Shown here piece by piece: positions 34,100-42,675 of a stretch of DNA of 54,698 bases; the stretch's first letter is position 1; the number at the start of each line of letters is the position of its first letter. The notes under the pieces are model-generated. The model worked only from the letters and a program-made list of their open reading frames with translations. It made no database searches and was not told the origin of the DNA. The stretch is taken from the NCBI GenBank assembly GCA_022822085.1, contig JAJECK010000021.1, positions 1-54,698 on the forward strand. Reading direction: 5' to 3'. Origin of the DNA: Candidatus Poribacteria bacterium (lineage in GTDB: Bacteria; Poribacteria; WGA-4E; WGA-3G). The translations under genes and the position numbers were made by a program.

Positions 34100-34221
34100 T
34101 TTTATAGTAAAATCCGAAAATACGTTCACATTTCAATTAACAACAATCCTCACACCATCGCTCGCTGGCGAGGTTTCCTAACCTCGCTAATGTCCAGGTA
34201 ATTATGGATTTAACTATAAAA
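34100..34221. mobile_element. MITE-like element, family B, second copy
   Basis: TTTTATAGTAAAATCC (34100-34115) faces GGATTTAACTATAAAA (34206-34221): the arms match at 15 of 16 bases. Near the right end is a hairpin, GCGAGGTT-TCCT-AACCTCGC (34168-34187), of the same type as those at 9.2-9.5 kb. The outer sequence agrees with the 30573-30728 element. At 122 bases it is non-coding and lies between the selenoprotein gene and the LamG gene. Confidence 0.7.
34168..34187. repeat. Palindromic hairpin with TCCT loop
   Basis: GCGAGGTT-TCCT-AACCTCGC is a perfect 8-base stem and 4-base loop. It shares the GGTTTCCTAACC core with the hairpins at 9182 and 9384, so it belongs to a dispersed repeat family. 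Confidence 0.65.
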
Positions 34222-34324
34222 GATATACAAATAATAGTGACATTTCTATATGTTTGTGTTATGCTTAACCTAAATTCAATAATTGTAAGGAAATTTTACC
34301 GAATCAACAATGGAGGAAGTATTA

Positions 34325-35104
34325 ATGAAATTCGTGAGCTACTATTTCACTTATGTCCTCTCTTTACTTCTGATCGGATTAACTTTACCAGCATTAAGTC
34401 AGGGTGAGAAGGAAGACGATCTGATTGGGCATTGGACTTTTGAAAACGGTGTTGAATTAGAGGATCATACAGGTCATTTTGGTGATATTGAATTAAGAGG
34501 TGCTAAAGTCAATGATGGGAAATTGCACCTCGGCAATAATGAATGGGGGTTGACAACAGGATATGAAGGCCCACAGATAGGACCTAATAAAACCTTGGTT
34601 ACGTGGCTCTATTTGGATGATCTCAATGTCAGAAGAGGTGCGACAATCGCAGTAAATAAGAGCAGTGCTGACACATTTGATGCTATTGTTTATGCTGAAA
34701 AGCATGAAAAACATTGGATGGCTGGAAGCAGTTTCTTTAGACGTACTCATAACGATCCACATGGAAAACCCGAGACGGAAACTGGGAAACTGATACAATT
34801 AGCAATTTCCTACGAAGATGATAACGGCAATGCAAAGATTATGATATACCGTAATGGAGAAATAATCGGCGACTATACACAGGGACCGATTAAATCCTGG
34901 ACAGCAGGTGATGTGGAAGCACTCTTCGGTCCACGGGCTCTTATTGCTGGAACAGCACACGGTTGGGTTGTAGCACGCGTTGAAGATGCACGAATCTACA
35001 ATGCTGTTCTCAGTGAAGATGATATTAATAATTTAGAAGCGGATACGCTTGATGTTGAACCACATGGCAAACTGGCAACGATATGGGGAAAGATTAAAAA
35101 TTAA
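34325..35104 (+). CDS. Secreted LamG-domain protein
   Basis: A 259-residue exported protein: signal peptide MKFVSYYFTYVLSLLLIGLT...LSQG, then one LamG-like domain starting LIGHWTFENGVELEDHTG and ending VARVEDARIYNAVLSEDDINNLE. The last residues, GKLATIWGKIKN, carry the W-G-x-I-K tail also found on the 10.9 kb LamG and 53.5 kb propeller proteins. GGAGGA seven bases before the ATG at 34325 picks this start over an in-frame ATG at 34310. The next gene, a propeller glycosidase-like protein, lies 61 bases downstream and may be a partner. Confidence 0.83.
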   Translation: MKFVSYYFTYVLSLLLIGLTLPALSQGEKEDDLIGHWTFENGVELEDHTGHFGDIELRGAKVNDGKLHLGNNEWGLTTGYEGPQIGPNKTLVTWLYLDDLNVRRGATIAVNKSSADTFDAIVYAEKHEKHWMAGSSFFRRTHNDPHGKPETETGKLIQLAISYEDDNGNAKIMIYRNGEIIGDYTQGPIKSWTAGDVEALFGPRALIAGTAHGWVVARVEDARIYNAVLSEDDINNLEADTLDVEPHGKLATIWGKIKN

Positions 35105-35165
35105 ATTAACGAAATGTTGTAGGCGCACTTTATATGTCCGCCGTTTGACTTAAGGATTTAAACAT

Positions 35166-36686
35166 TTGGACACCGTCCATACACTTAATTCTGGTACACA
35201 TCTGTTTATAGATGACGAACTAATCGCCTCTAAACAAGGTACGAATCGAACTCTACATCCATGTGTTAAGCATGAAGTCCCTGTTCTTGAACCTGATCCC
35301 AACAACCTATGGGAACACGGAGGTCCAGATCAATCCAGACGTGTGCATCTATACGGTACCACGATGTATGATGCAGCCTATGGAAAATACCGCATGTGGT
35401 ATATGTGTCGTATGGGACCGCATTGGCGATTTAAAGCAAACGAGATTCCCGGACTCTATGTTCCACGTCCTGATCGTAATCCATCAACATATAGAGGAAA
35501 AACACATGATAAATATGGACGAAAGTTTGTTGAAAATGATCGTGGTGACCTCACTTGCTATGCTGAAAGTGTTGATGGACTGACATGGACAAAACCTAAT
35601 CTCGGTATCTTTGAATTCAACGGTAATTCTAACAATAACATCGTATGGGATCTGCACGGGGCATGTGTTTTCCGTGATGACGAAGAATTGGATTCACAGA
35701 AACGATATAAAATGATCGGGTTCTGTAGACGTTACCGTAATGTGTTCTTTCTCACTTCTCCTGATGGAATACGATGGGACGACTCTGATTATCTTGAACC
35801 CGTTGCAGAACGAAACAATGAAGGGTGTTTCAATGTAATCTATGATAATAACACATCTCTGTTCCGTGCCTATGCACTAACTCGCGATACGGATAAAGAT
35901 GCCCGACGCATGATTGAATATACTGAAAGTCCGAAGTTAGAAGGTCCTTGGAAACCACTTGAACCGATGTTTAGGGCAACAGATATTGATGATCAAATTG
36001 GAGCAGAGAGATATGGCGCAGACCGCGCAGAAATTCACAATATGTCTGGTTTCCTGTATCATAATATATACATAGGAATCGCAGGAGTGTTGTATGTAAC
36101 AGGCCCTGGTGCCGCGGAACATGAAATACCTGTTGATGGTCCAATAGATGCACAATTAGTCTATAGTCGTGATGGATTTAATTGGGATTACATAAATTAT
36201 GACCGGACACCTATTATCCCAAGAGGTGAAAGTGGCACTTATGATACTGGTATGATTATGGGAACTGCTACCCAACCTATCATTAAGGATGATGAAATTC
36301 ATTGGTATTATACAGGTACTGAGCATACACACGGTGCTGCAATGAAGGATAGACATAAGGCAATTGGACTTGCAAAATGGCGTTTAGATAGATTTGTTTC
36401 TCTTGATGCGGAGGAAGGGACTGTTGAAACTATTCCCCTACAAATACCCAACGGCACCCTTGAAATCAATGCCGATGCAAGTAAAGGTCAAATTAGTGTT
36501 GAGGTGTTAAGTGCTGATGGCAAGGTACAACCAGGTTTTTCTCATGATGATGGTGTTCCACTTATAGAAGATAAGATACATCATTCTGGACATTGGAAAA
36601 CAAAAAAGTTGGAGAATGCAAATCAACCGTTACGATTTCGCTTCAAATTGAAAAATGCACGGTTGTTTTCCTTCCGTGTCATGTAA
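35166..36686 (+). CDS. Glycosidase-like five-bladed beta-propeller protein (GH32/43/62 clan type)
   Basis: A 506-residue protein with a propeller related to clan-J/F glycosidases: LFIDDELIASKQGTNRTLHP at the start, repeated Y-x-M-W-Y and ESVDGLTW/TSPDGIRW/YSRDGFNW blade motifs, and a beta-sandwich tail (LEINADASKGQISVEVL, LRFRFKLKNARLFSFRV). It is a family common in Planctomycetes and poribacterial-type genomes. I could not pick out certain catalytic acids. No signal peptide is seen, so the protein may be cytoplasmic. A TTG start at 35166 is backed by AAGGA nine bases before; no better start exists. Confidence 0.7.
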   Translation: MDTVHTLNSGTHLFIDDELIASKQGTNRTLHPCVKHEVPVLEPDPNNLWEHGGPDQSRRVHLYGTTMYDAAYGKYRMWYMCRMGPHWRFKANEIPGLYVPRPDRNPSTYRGKTHDKYGRKFVENDRGDLTCYAESVDGLTWTKPNLGIFEFNGNSNNNIVWDLHGACVFRDDEELDSQKRYKMIGFCRRYRNVFFLTSPDGIRWDDSDYLEPVAERNNEGCFNVIYDNNTSLFRAYALTRDTDKDARRMIEYTESPKLEGPWKPLEPMFRATDIDDQIGAERYGADRAEIHNMSGFLYHNIYIGIAGVLYVTGPGAAEHEIPVDGPIDAQLVYSRDGFNWDYINYDRTPIIPRGESGTYDTGMIMGTATQPIIKDDEIHWYYTGTEHTHGAAMKDRHKAIGLAKWRLDRFVSLDAEEGTVETIPLQIPNGTLEINADASKGQISVEVLSADGKVQPGFSHDDGVPLIEDKIHHSGHWKTKKLENANQPLRFRFKLKNARLFSFRVM

Positions 36687-36712
36687 GATCTCTATATACG
36701 ATTCCCAATAAT

Positions 36713-36763
36713 ACCCTTACTCAAAGTCACGTTATCGTGTTCTTTTGTAAGGGTTACTTTTTT
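36713..36763 (+). terminator. Rho-independent terminator after the propeller glycosidase gene
   Basis: ACCCTTAC (36713-36720) pairs with GTAAGGGT (36747-36754), with inner AAAG/CTTT and CACG/CGTG pairs closing a TTAT loop, followed closely by T6 (36758-36763). Confidence 0.7.
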
Positions 36764-36872
36764 AAACGAGAAATAAATACACACGTTAATTTCATTAGAG
36801 TAAATCAATTCTACATATCTTATTATCTTTCAATAAAGTAATTTCATCAAATCTACATTATAGGAATGAAAA

Positions 36873-39029
36873 ATGAATTACCGAATCACTTTATTGGTAA
36901 TAATAATCATTTTCTTACCAGACATATATACCTATGCCAACAAAGAAATAACTGCGTTGAAAACTACGGAAACAATTGAAATAGACGGTTACCTAAATGA
37001 AGAAGATTGGTCTCGTACACAGGTTATTGATGATTTCACGCAACAATATCCCGATGAAGGCGAACCACTTTCTCAACGCACAGAAGTCCGACTTTTATAC
37101 GACAGAGAAAAATTATATATAGCGTTTCAGTGTTTTGACTCACAACCACACAAAATTATTGCGAATGAGATGCGACGCGACGGTATGCTCTGGCAAAATG
37201 ATAATGTATACATTATGTTGGATACCTACGGTGATAAGCTCCAGTGCTTTTTCTTTAGGATTAACCCTCTTGGCGCAAAGTCAGATACTGCAGTTACGGA
37301 TGGCGGGGAAAATCTAAATGGGAGTTGGGATTGCATCTGGGATGCCGCTGGACAACAACATGATAAGGGATGGACTGTGGAGATTGCTATTCCCTTTAAC
37401 CAACTACGATATAAAGAAAATGAGAAAATGGAGTGGGGAGTGAATTTTGGACGCAATATTCCACGCACAACCGAAACATCTCAGTGGATTCAGGTGCCAC
37501 AAAGTCAGAGTTGGCCTGGAACTTTCCATCCTATATATCAAGGTAAATTGACTGGATTACAAGATATTCCGTCACCATCATATTTTGATGTAAAACCTTA
37601 TTTGCTTGGAGGTTTCGCAGAAAACCTTGATGATTCCTCTGATTGGCAGAGAGATAACGCTGGTGATATGGGATTGGACATGAAATACGGTGTTACCTCT
37701 AATTTAACGTTAGACTTGACTGTGAATACCGATTTTGCGCAAGTAGAAGCAGATCAAGAGCAAGTAAATCTGAATAGATTCAGTCTATATTTTCCAGAGC
37801 GACGCGATTTCTTTCTTGAAGGAAGTGGTTTGTTTTCGTTCGGTGCTGATATTGGTGGTTGGGGACCTCCTCCGTTATCTGTATTCTACAGTCGTCGTAT
37901 CGGAATTGAAGAAGAGAGGGAAATTAGGATACTTGGAGGAGGTAAATTAACAGGTAAGGTAGGTTCCTATAGCGTCGGGGCACTGAACATGACGACAGCC
38001 GTATCCGAAGAAATTCCTATGACAAATTTCTCAGTGTTAAGAATGCAACGTCATATTCTAAGTGATTCCAGTGTTGGTTTCATACTCACTAATCGTCAAA
38101 GTAATTTGGGTAGAGGCTATCACCGCAACGGTGGAATAGATCTATTTCTCAGACCACATGATCAATGGCGGATTCGCGCTATGACCGTTGGTAGTTGGTC
38201 TCCGAACGCAGATGAACGTGATTATGCATTCTATCTATCAAACAACTGGCGTAACAAACACTTGCGTTTTAATGTTTCATATCTTGACATCGGCCCCGAT
38301 TTTACAAGTGAAATGGGATATGTGTACCGAAATAATGTTAGGTCATTTAAGATGAATTCTGGCACTAACTCACAAATCAACAGATACTTTATTCGGGATG
38401 CTGGTATGGGGCTATCAGGAAATTACATACTTGATCACGACAATAGACTCATTGGCTGGGAAGTATATTTTGGTGGGAACATTTCTTTTCCTACGAGTGA
38501 TGGCATCAATATAAATTTTCAAAGATATTTTGATAGAGTTGACGAGGAATTTAACATAGAAGAAGTTAAAATCTATGTGGGAAATTATGAAATGAATCAA
38601 TATTCAATGAGTGTTTACACCGATTCCAGCAGGCCTATTTCTATCTATGGAGGACTGAATTTTGGGGACTACTTTCAAGGGAAAAAATTGGGATACTATT
38701 TAGAAAGTCAGTGGCGTGCAACGCATCAACTCGCACTTGATACAAGATTCAATCGCAATCACCTCTACTTCCCTGATATATCGGACATTACCGCGACAAT
38801 CGTAGGAGGAAGAATTAATTACGCTTTCAATACGCGTATTTTTACCAAATTGTTTGTCCAATATAATCATACAGAAGAACGGGCAAGCGCAAATTTCCTA
38901 TTAAATTACATTTATCGTCCAGGCAGCGATTTTTACCTTGTGTTTAATCAAACATGGAGGACATTAGACGGTTTCAATACTGACGAATGGACGATATTGA
39001 GTAAATTCACATTCTTACTTAACATCTAA
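36873..39029 (+). CDS. Outer-membrane CBM9/DUF5916 beta-barrel protein
   Basis: A 718-residue exported protein. The signal peptide (ITLLVIIIIFLPDIYTYA) is followed by a CBM9-like domain (about 25-220; IEIDGYLNEEDWSRTQ, VRLLYDREKLYIAFQCFD, WTVEIAIPFNQLR) and then a long DUF5916 region rich in alternating beta strands that should form an outer-membrane barrel (YFPERRDFFLEGSGLFSFG is a family hallmark). It ends in an aromatic-poor strand LSKFTFLLNI. A role in carbohydrate binding or uptake is inferred. It shows that the organism has an outer membrane. Confidence 0.83.
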   Translation: MNYRITLLVIIIIFLPDIYTYANKEITALKTTETIEIDGYLNEEDWSRTQVIDDFTQQYPDEGEPLSQRTEVRLLYDREKLYIAFQCFDSQPHKIIANEMRRDGMLWQNDNVYIMLDTYGDKLQCFFFRINPLGAKSDTAVTDGGENLNGSWDCIWDAAGQQHDKGWTVEIAIPFNQLRYKENEKMEWGVNFGRNIPRTTETSQWIQVPQSQSWPGTFHPIYQGKLTGLQDIPSPSYFDVKPYLLGGFAENLDDSSDWQRDNAGDMGLDMKYGVTSNLTLDLTVNTDFAQVEADQEQVNLNRFSLYFPERRDFFLEGSGLFSFGADIGGWGPPPLSVFYSRRIGIEEEREIRILGGGKLTGKVGSYSVGALNMTTAVSEEIPMTNFSVLRMQRHILSDSSVGFILTNRQSNLGRGYHRNGGIDLFLRPHDQWRIRAMTVGSWSPNADERDYAFYLSNNWRNKHLRFNVSYLDIGPDFTSEMGYVYRNNVRSFKMNSGTNSQINRYFIRDAGMGLSGNYILDHDNRLIGWEVYFGGNISFPTSDGININFQRYFDRVDEEFNIEEVKIYVGNYEMNQYSMSVYTDSSRPISIYGGLNFGDYFQGKKLGYYLESQWRATHQLALDTRFNRNHLYFPDISDITATIVGGRINYAFNTRIFTKLFVQYNHTEERASANFLLNYIYRPGSDFYLVFNQTWRTLDGFNTDEWTILSKFTFLLNI

Positions 39030-39210
39030 TTTTGACTAATTTGAGTGTTCATTGAAATATAATATGGAACTTCTTTATTTAGATTGTTATTATTCATACA
39101 AAGTGCATCCATAAATGTGTATAGATGAATCATTGCATTTTTGCAAAAATAAATCCTATTTTTGATGTGGGATTCAACAAAAAACTACAAACAAATAAGG
39201 AGTTTCAGTT

Positions 39211-40218
39211 ATGAGAAAACAACGCATTGCGGCAAGTTTCAAACAGTTTCATGTCATTACTCATGATTTGGATGAAACAGGAGACTTGAAAACTGAATGT
39301 AAAAGGCAATTGGGAGAAGGTGTTCGGTTAGCTGACTGGAACGACATAGTAGAATATATTGAGGAAGGTGGTTCGCTTGAGGATTTTATTAAGTCACTCA
39401 AGATTCCACTTGAATATGTCAATCCAGCAGATATGGATCCGATACCAAATACTTCGTATCGTATATCAATGAACGGTGAACTGCATTGGCGTGGGGATCG
39501 ACACTATTTCTTCGCGCGACATGATCACAAATTACGTGGAGATTTTTTGGCACACAGCAATCTTGATAATTACAGACTGTCATTGGGGTCCTGGTTTGGA
39601 GAAGGTGGATATGCACTTTGTATCGGAAATCCTGACAGCACTGAACCGCCTCCAGAACCAAGGGTAATTGCGCAGGAAGATATTGAGACGACTCCTACTC
39701 CTGAGTTTGAGCCAGATACCAGGGAGCCTGAACTGACGCATGTAGTCAGTTACAAGAACTTCCATGTCTTCACACACAATTTGAGCGAAAGAGGTGACCT
39801 CAAAACTGCATTTAAGGAAAAGGTAGGTATTGGAGTTCGTCTTGCAGATTGGACTGACATCGTTGTCTTCATCGAATCAGGTGGTTCGTTAGATACATTC
39901 ATCAATGCCCTTGAAATTCCACTTGAATACGTCAATCCAGAGGATATGGATGCAATTCCAAACACCTCATATCGCGTTTCTTTCAATCGTGAACTGCATT
40001 GGCATGGGGATCGACACTATTTCTTCGCGCGACATGACCATCAGAAACGAGCAGATTTTTTACCACACGACGAAATTGGTGATTTTCATCTAACATTGGG
40101 TTCGTGGATCGGAGAGGGAGGCTATGTGTTGTGCTTCGGAGATTTGAAAGGAAGAGTCGCTCCTCCTGAACCAGAACTCCGAGAACCTGTAATAGAGGTG
40201 ATAGAGGGTGGCGGCTGA
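39211..40218 (+). CDS. Tandemly duplicated domain protein of unknown function
   Basis: A 335-residue protein made of two homologous units, about residues 7-145 and 177-318, joined by a Pro/Glu-rich linker. Each unit has H-x-(L/N)-x-x-x-G-D-L-K-T, GVRLADWxDIV, a GGSL..FI helix, IPLEYVNPxDMD, IPNTSYR and DRHYFFARHDH, then LGSWxGEGGY. The conserved Asp/His/Arg-rich GDRHYFFARHDH could bind a metal or ligand. I do not recognise the family. There is no signal peptide. DNA identity is locally very high between the copies (39493-39524 and 40006-40037 are identical), which suggests recent duplication or gene conversion. AAGGAG precedes the ATG. Confidence 0.7.
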   Translation: MRKQRIAASFKQFHVITHDLDETGDLKTECKRQLGEGVRLADWNDIVEYIEEGGSLEDFIKSLKIPLEYVNPADMDPIPNTSYRISMNGELHWRGDRHYFFARHDHKLRGDFLAHSNLDNYRLSLGSWFGEGGYALCIGNPDSTEPPPEPRVIAQEDIETTPTPEFEPDTREPELTHVVSYKNFHVFTHNLSERGDLKTAFKEKVGIGVRLADWTDIVVFIESGGSLDTFINALEIPLEYVNPEDMDAIPNTSYRVSFNRELHWHGDRHYFFARHDHQKRADFLPHDEIGDFHLTLGSWIGEGGYVLCFGDLKGRVAPPEPELREPVIEVIEGGG

Positions 40219-40291
40219 GGCTGCGGATGCTAATGCAGTGGCGGTGCCACTGTTAGTTTTTGTTGCGTAAGTATTTTATGATTGTAACTGT

Positions 40292-40322
40292 TTGCAGGCG
40301 CGGTTATCTACCGCGCCTGCAA
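40292..40322. terminator. Bidirectional rho-independent terminator
   Basis: TTGCAGGCGCGGT (40292-40304) pairs perfectly with ACCGCGCCTGCAA (40310-40322) over 13 bases around a TATCT loop, followed by TTTT. It stands between two convergent genes. Confidence 0.8.
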
Positions 40323-40337
40323 TTTTAAGAGTATTGA

Positions 40338-41396
40338 TTATGCCCAAGGATCCAAAACAACCTTACCACATTCTCCTGTTGCTTGTAGTTCCCAAGCCTT
40401 TTGAACTTCAGTCATTGGGAATGTGTGTGTGATATAGGTATCTATTTTATCTTTAGACTCCTTGATTACCTTCATCAATTTTGGGTAAAATCCAAGGTTA
40501 TAGTGCCAATTTCCACGTAATACCAAGCCTTTCCGAATCATATCCCTACTTGCTGCCAGCGGAAATTCTCCACCCTCACCAACAAAGGTAACTTGACCTT
40601 TTCTTCGTGCTGCATCAACCATTAGTCGATGTGCTGCAGATGCTCCAGAACAGTCAACAGCCTTATCAATTCCGATACCATTCGTCAACTCACGTAATTG
40701 ATCAAGGATATCTTCATCGCTTGGATTTAGAACTACTTCAGCACCCAATTTCTTTGCAAGTTCTGCCCGATAAGGATGGCTTTCTACACCGATAACACGT
40801 GCACCACGATAACTGGCGTTGATGATTCCACCAAGACCAACCGGCCCTAATCCAGAAACCATCACTGTATCCAAGGCATCGACTTCCATCTGTTCCATTG
40901 CACCGAAAGTTGGTCCAAGACCACAACACGCCATTCCACCGTGTGCAAAACTCATATCATCTGGGATTGGAAATAATAGATCTTCCATTTTATGCATATA
41001 CTGAGCATAAGTTGAACCCCATACATCTCCTTCAACCATTTCACGGATGTTGCGTCCTCTCATACAATGGATGTGTTCACCTATCACACACATATTGCAT
41101 TTCCCACATGAATTCTGTGGTTGAACGACAACGCGATCCCCGACCTTCACGCGTCCAGGTTGTGCAACTTCAACAACTTCCCCAGCTGCTTCATGTCCAA
41201 AATGGTCGCCGGTATTACCTGCTTTGAACCCTTTATATTCAGTGCACATAGGAACAGCACGGATTTTGACGACTACAACATCTCCACCTGCCTTCGGATC
41301 AGGTTTGTCAACGACACCACCCTTGCCCTCACCAAACATTGCTGCTACTTTCATATATGTTTCTTGCCAACACTCTAATTCCTGAGATATAGGCAT
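40338..41396 (-). CDS. Zinc-dependent alcohol dehydrogenase (MDR family)
   Basis: A 352-residue medium-chain dehydrogenase. Catalytic zinc ligands lie in PMCTEYKG and DHFGHEAAGEV; the four structural cysteines are in CGKCNMCVIGEHIHC. The NAD-binding fold shows VMVSGLGPVGLGGI. The family oxidises sugar alcohols or other alcohols. AAGGAGGA directly precedes the ATG at 41396, almost too close; an ATG at 41354 (MKVAAMFGEG) matches the usual family start but has no ribosome site. The true start is therefore uncertain by 14 residues. Convergent with the duplicated-domain gene. Confidence 0.88.
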   Translation of the reverse strand: MPISQELECWQETYMKVAAMFGEGKGGVVDKPDPKAGGDVVVVKIRAVPMCTEYKGFKAGNTGDHFGHEAAGEVVEVAQPGRVKVGDRVVVQPQNSCGKCNMCVIGEHIHCMRGRNIREMVEGDVWGSTYAQYMHKMEDLLFPIPDDMSFAHGGMACCGLGPTFGAMEQMEVDALDTVMVSGLGPVGLGGIINASYRGARVIGVESHPYRAELAKKLGAEVVLNPSDEDILDQLRELTNGIGIDKAVDCSGASAAHRLMVDAARRKGQVTFVGEGGEFPLAASRDMIRKGLVLRGNWHYNLGFYPKLMKVIKESKDKIDTYITHTFPMTEVQKAWELQATGECGKVVLDPWA

Positions 41397-41655
41397 TCCT
41401 CCTTAATAAAATGTATCTACACCTTATCATAATCAAGTAAATCTGTCAATGAAATTCTTTTAATACAATAGGGTGATTTAGTTTTAAGAATTATCGCTTT
41501 TGTGTTTTACTAAAAGTTAAAATAGATGGTCAAGTCCAGCGTAGCAAAACCCATAAGTCCCAACTAAAGGATATGAGAGTCCGAGTAACGGCCTTCAGTC
41601 CTGTCCGGACGATATGTTTATAGATCGTGCATGAACACGGTCCCTTTAGTCCTAT

Positions 41656-41703
41656 AGGGACGATATGTTAATATTATTTCATCGGCACACACATATCGTC
41701 CCT
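41656..41703. repeat. 13-bp perfect inverted repeat inside a partial family-A element
   Basis: AGGGACGATATGT (41656-41668) and ACATATCGTCCCT (41691-41703) are exact inverse copies separated by 22 bases. A 19-base segment overlapping the left arm is repeated in the complete family-A element at 28836-28854. Confidence 0.65.
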
Positions 41704-41782
41704 AATGAATTTTGACGTTCAAGTTGGGTATTCGTCCGGACGTGGTTTCCACGCCCGATGGACAGAAACTCATAAACCAAGC

Positions 41783-41801
41783 GGGTTGGGGAACCCAACC
41801 C
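41783..41801. repeat. GGGTTGGG-GAA-CCCAACCC hairpin
   Basis: A perfect 8-base stem with a 3-base loop, followed by CCTAC. It is one of several short palindromes in the window with a C-C-T-A-C tail, probably a dispersed repeat. Confidence 0.55.
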
Positions 41802-41892
41802 CTACGTATTCAACTACCGATTTTGATTGTCAAGTTCATCAGGACTAAATACACACCAACATCAGACAGCTTATTATTGAAATTTGAATAAC

Positions 41893-41921
41893 TTGACATT
41901 ACGATTTTTATAGGATAAAAT
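41893..41921 (+). promoter_or_regulatory. Strong sigma-70 promoter for the ABC transporter operon
   Basis: A perfect TTGACA (41893-41898) and TAAAAT (41916-41921) are separated by 17 bases. The start near 41928 lies about 25 bases before the ATG at 41953. Confidence 0.75.
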
Positions 41922-41952
41922 TTCAGTGAATAATTATGCTAAATAGATAGGA

Positions 41953-42675
41953 ATGGCTACCTTTATTATGCAGCAAAATGACAAAAAAACACATCAATTG
42001 ACCGTTTCAAATGTGTTTAAAGAATTTGGAAATATAGAAGTCTTGCGGAATATTTCATTTAGTTTTAGTGCAGGACAATCTATTGCAATCACCGGTCCCT
42101 CAGGTTCAGGTAAAAGTACACTATTACACATCCTCGGCACATTAGAGAAACCTACTAAAGGTAAAATTAAAATAAACGAGACTGATCCTTTTAATCTTTC
42201 AGAACCAGAATTGGCACGTTATCGCAACAGCGTAATAGGATTTGTATTTCAAGATCATCATCTGCTTCCACAATACTCTGTTCTTGAAAATGTTCTCATT
42301 CCCACCCTTGCCTTCAAACAAGACCCGAATGCTACACAATATGCCCAAGAACTCATAAAACGAGTTGGATTAATGGATCGTATGTCACATAGACCAGCTG
42401 AACTCTCTGGTGGTGAACGTCAACGTGTTGCAATCGCACGAGCACTCATAAATCGTCCAAGTATACTGCTATGTGATGAGCCTACCGGAAATTTAGACAA
42501 CGTAACATCAATGAACATAGCAAACTTGCTATTTGAGATGCATAAATCAGAAAACAATATACTAATCGTTGTCACCCACAATCATGAACTTGCTTCCCGT
42601 TTCCAAAATCATCTTCGTCTTGTTGAGGGTGTCTGTTCTGATGAGACAAATAATAGTGATAATCAATTACTATAG
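41953..42675 (+). CDS. ABC transporter ATP-binding protein (LolD/MacB type)
   Basis: A 240-residue ABC ATPase. Walker A ITGPSGSGKSTLLHILG, Q-loop FVFQDHHLLPQYSVLENV, signature LSGGERQRVAIARAL, Walker B LLCDEPTGNLD and switch VVTHNHELA are all intact. The sequence is that of the LolD/MacB/FtsE group, which works with FtsX-type permeases in mechanotransmission or lipoprotein release rather than uptake. Its last base is the first base of the permease gene (GTG at 42675), so translation is coupled. MQQND at 41980 is an alternative start. Confidence 0.93.
   Translation: MATFIMQQNDKKTHQLTVSNVFKEFGNIEVLRNISFSFSAGQSIAITGPSGSGKSTLLHILGTLEKPTKGKIKINETDPFNLSEPELARYRNSVIGFVFQDHHLLPQYSVLENVLIPTLAFKQDPNATQYAQELIKRVGLMDRMSHRPAELSGGERQRVAIARALINRPSILLCDEPTGNLDNVTSMNIANLLFEMHKSENNILIVVTHNHELASRFQNHLRLVEGVCSDETNNSDNQLL

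Larger units (their letters stand above)
41397..41952. other. Intergenic region rich in palindromes, with a partial family-A element
   Basis: No gene is found in 556 bases. A left end like family A (AGGGTGATTTAGTTTTAAGAAT from 41469) is followed by blocks shared with the 28.7 kb element, including TAGGGACGATATGTTAATA at 41655-41673 (also 28836-28854), but no right end was found. AGGGACGATATGT (41656-41668) faces ACATATCGTCCCT (41691-41703). GGGTTGGG-GAA-CCCAACCC is at 41783-41801. A strong promoter for the ABC operon is at the right end. Confidence 0.6.

Noticed and set aside
36593-36841. Plus-strand 82-codon frame
   Set aside because: It overlaps the end of the propeller gene and runs through its terminator.
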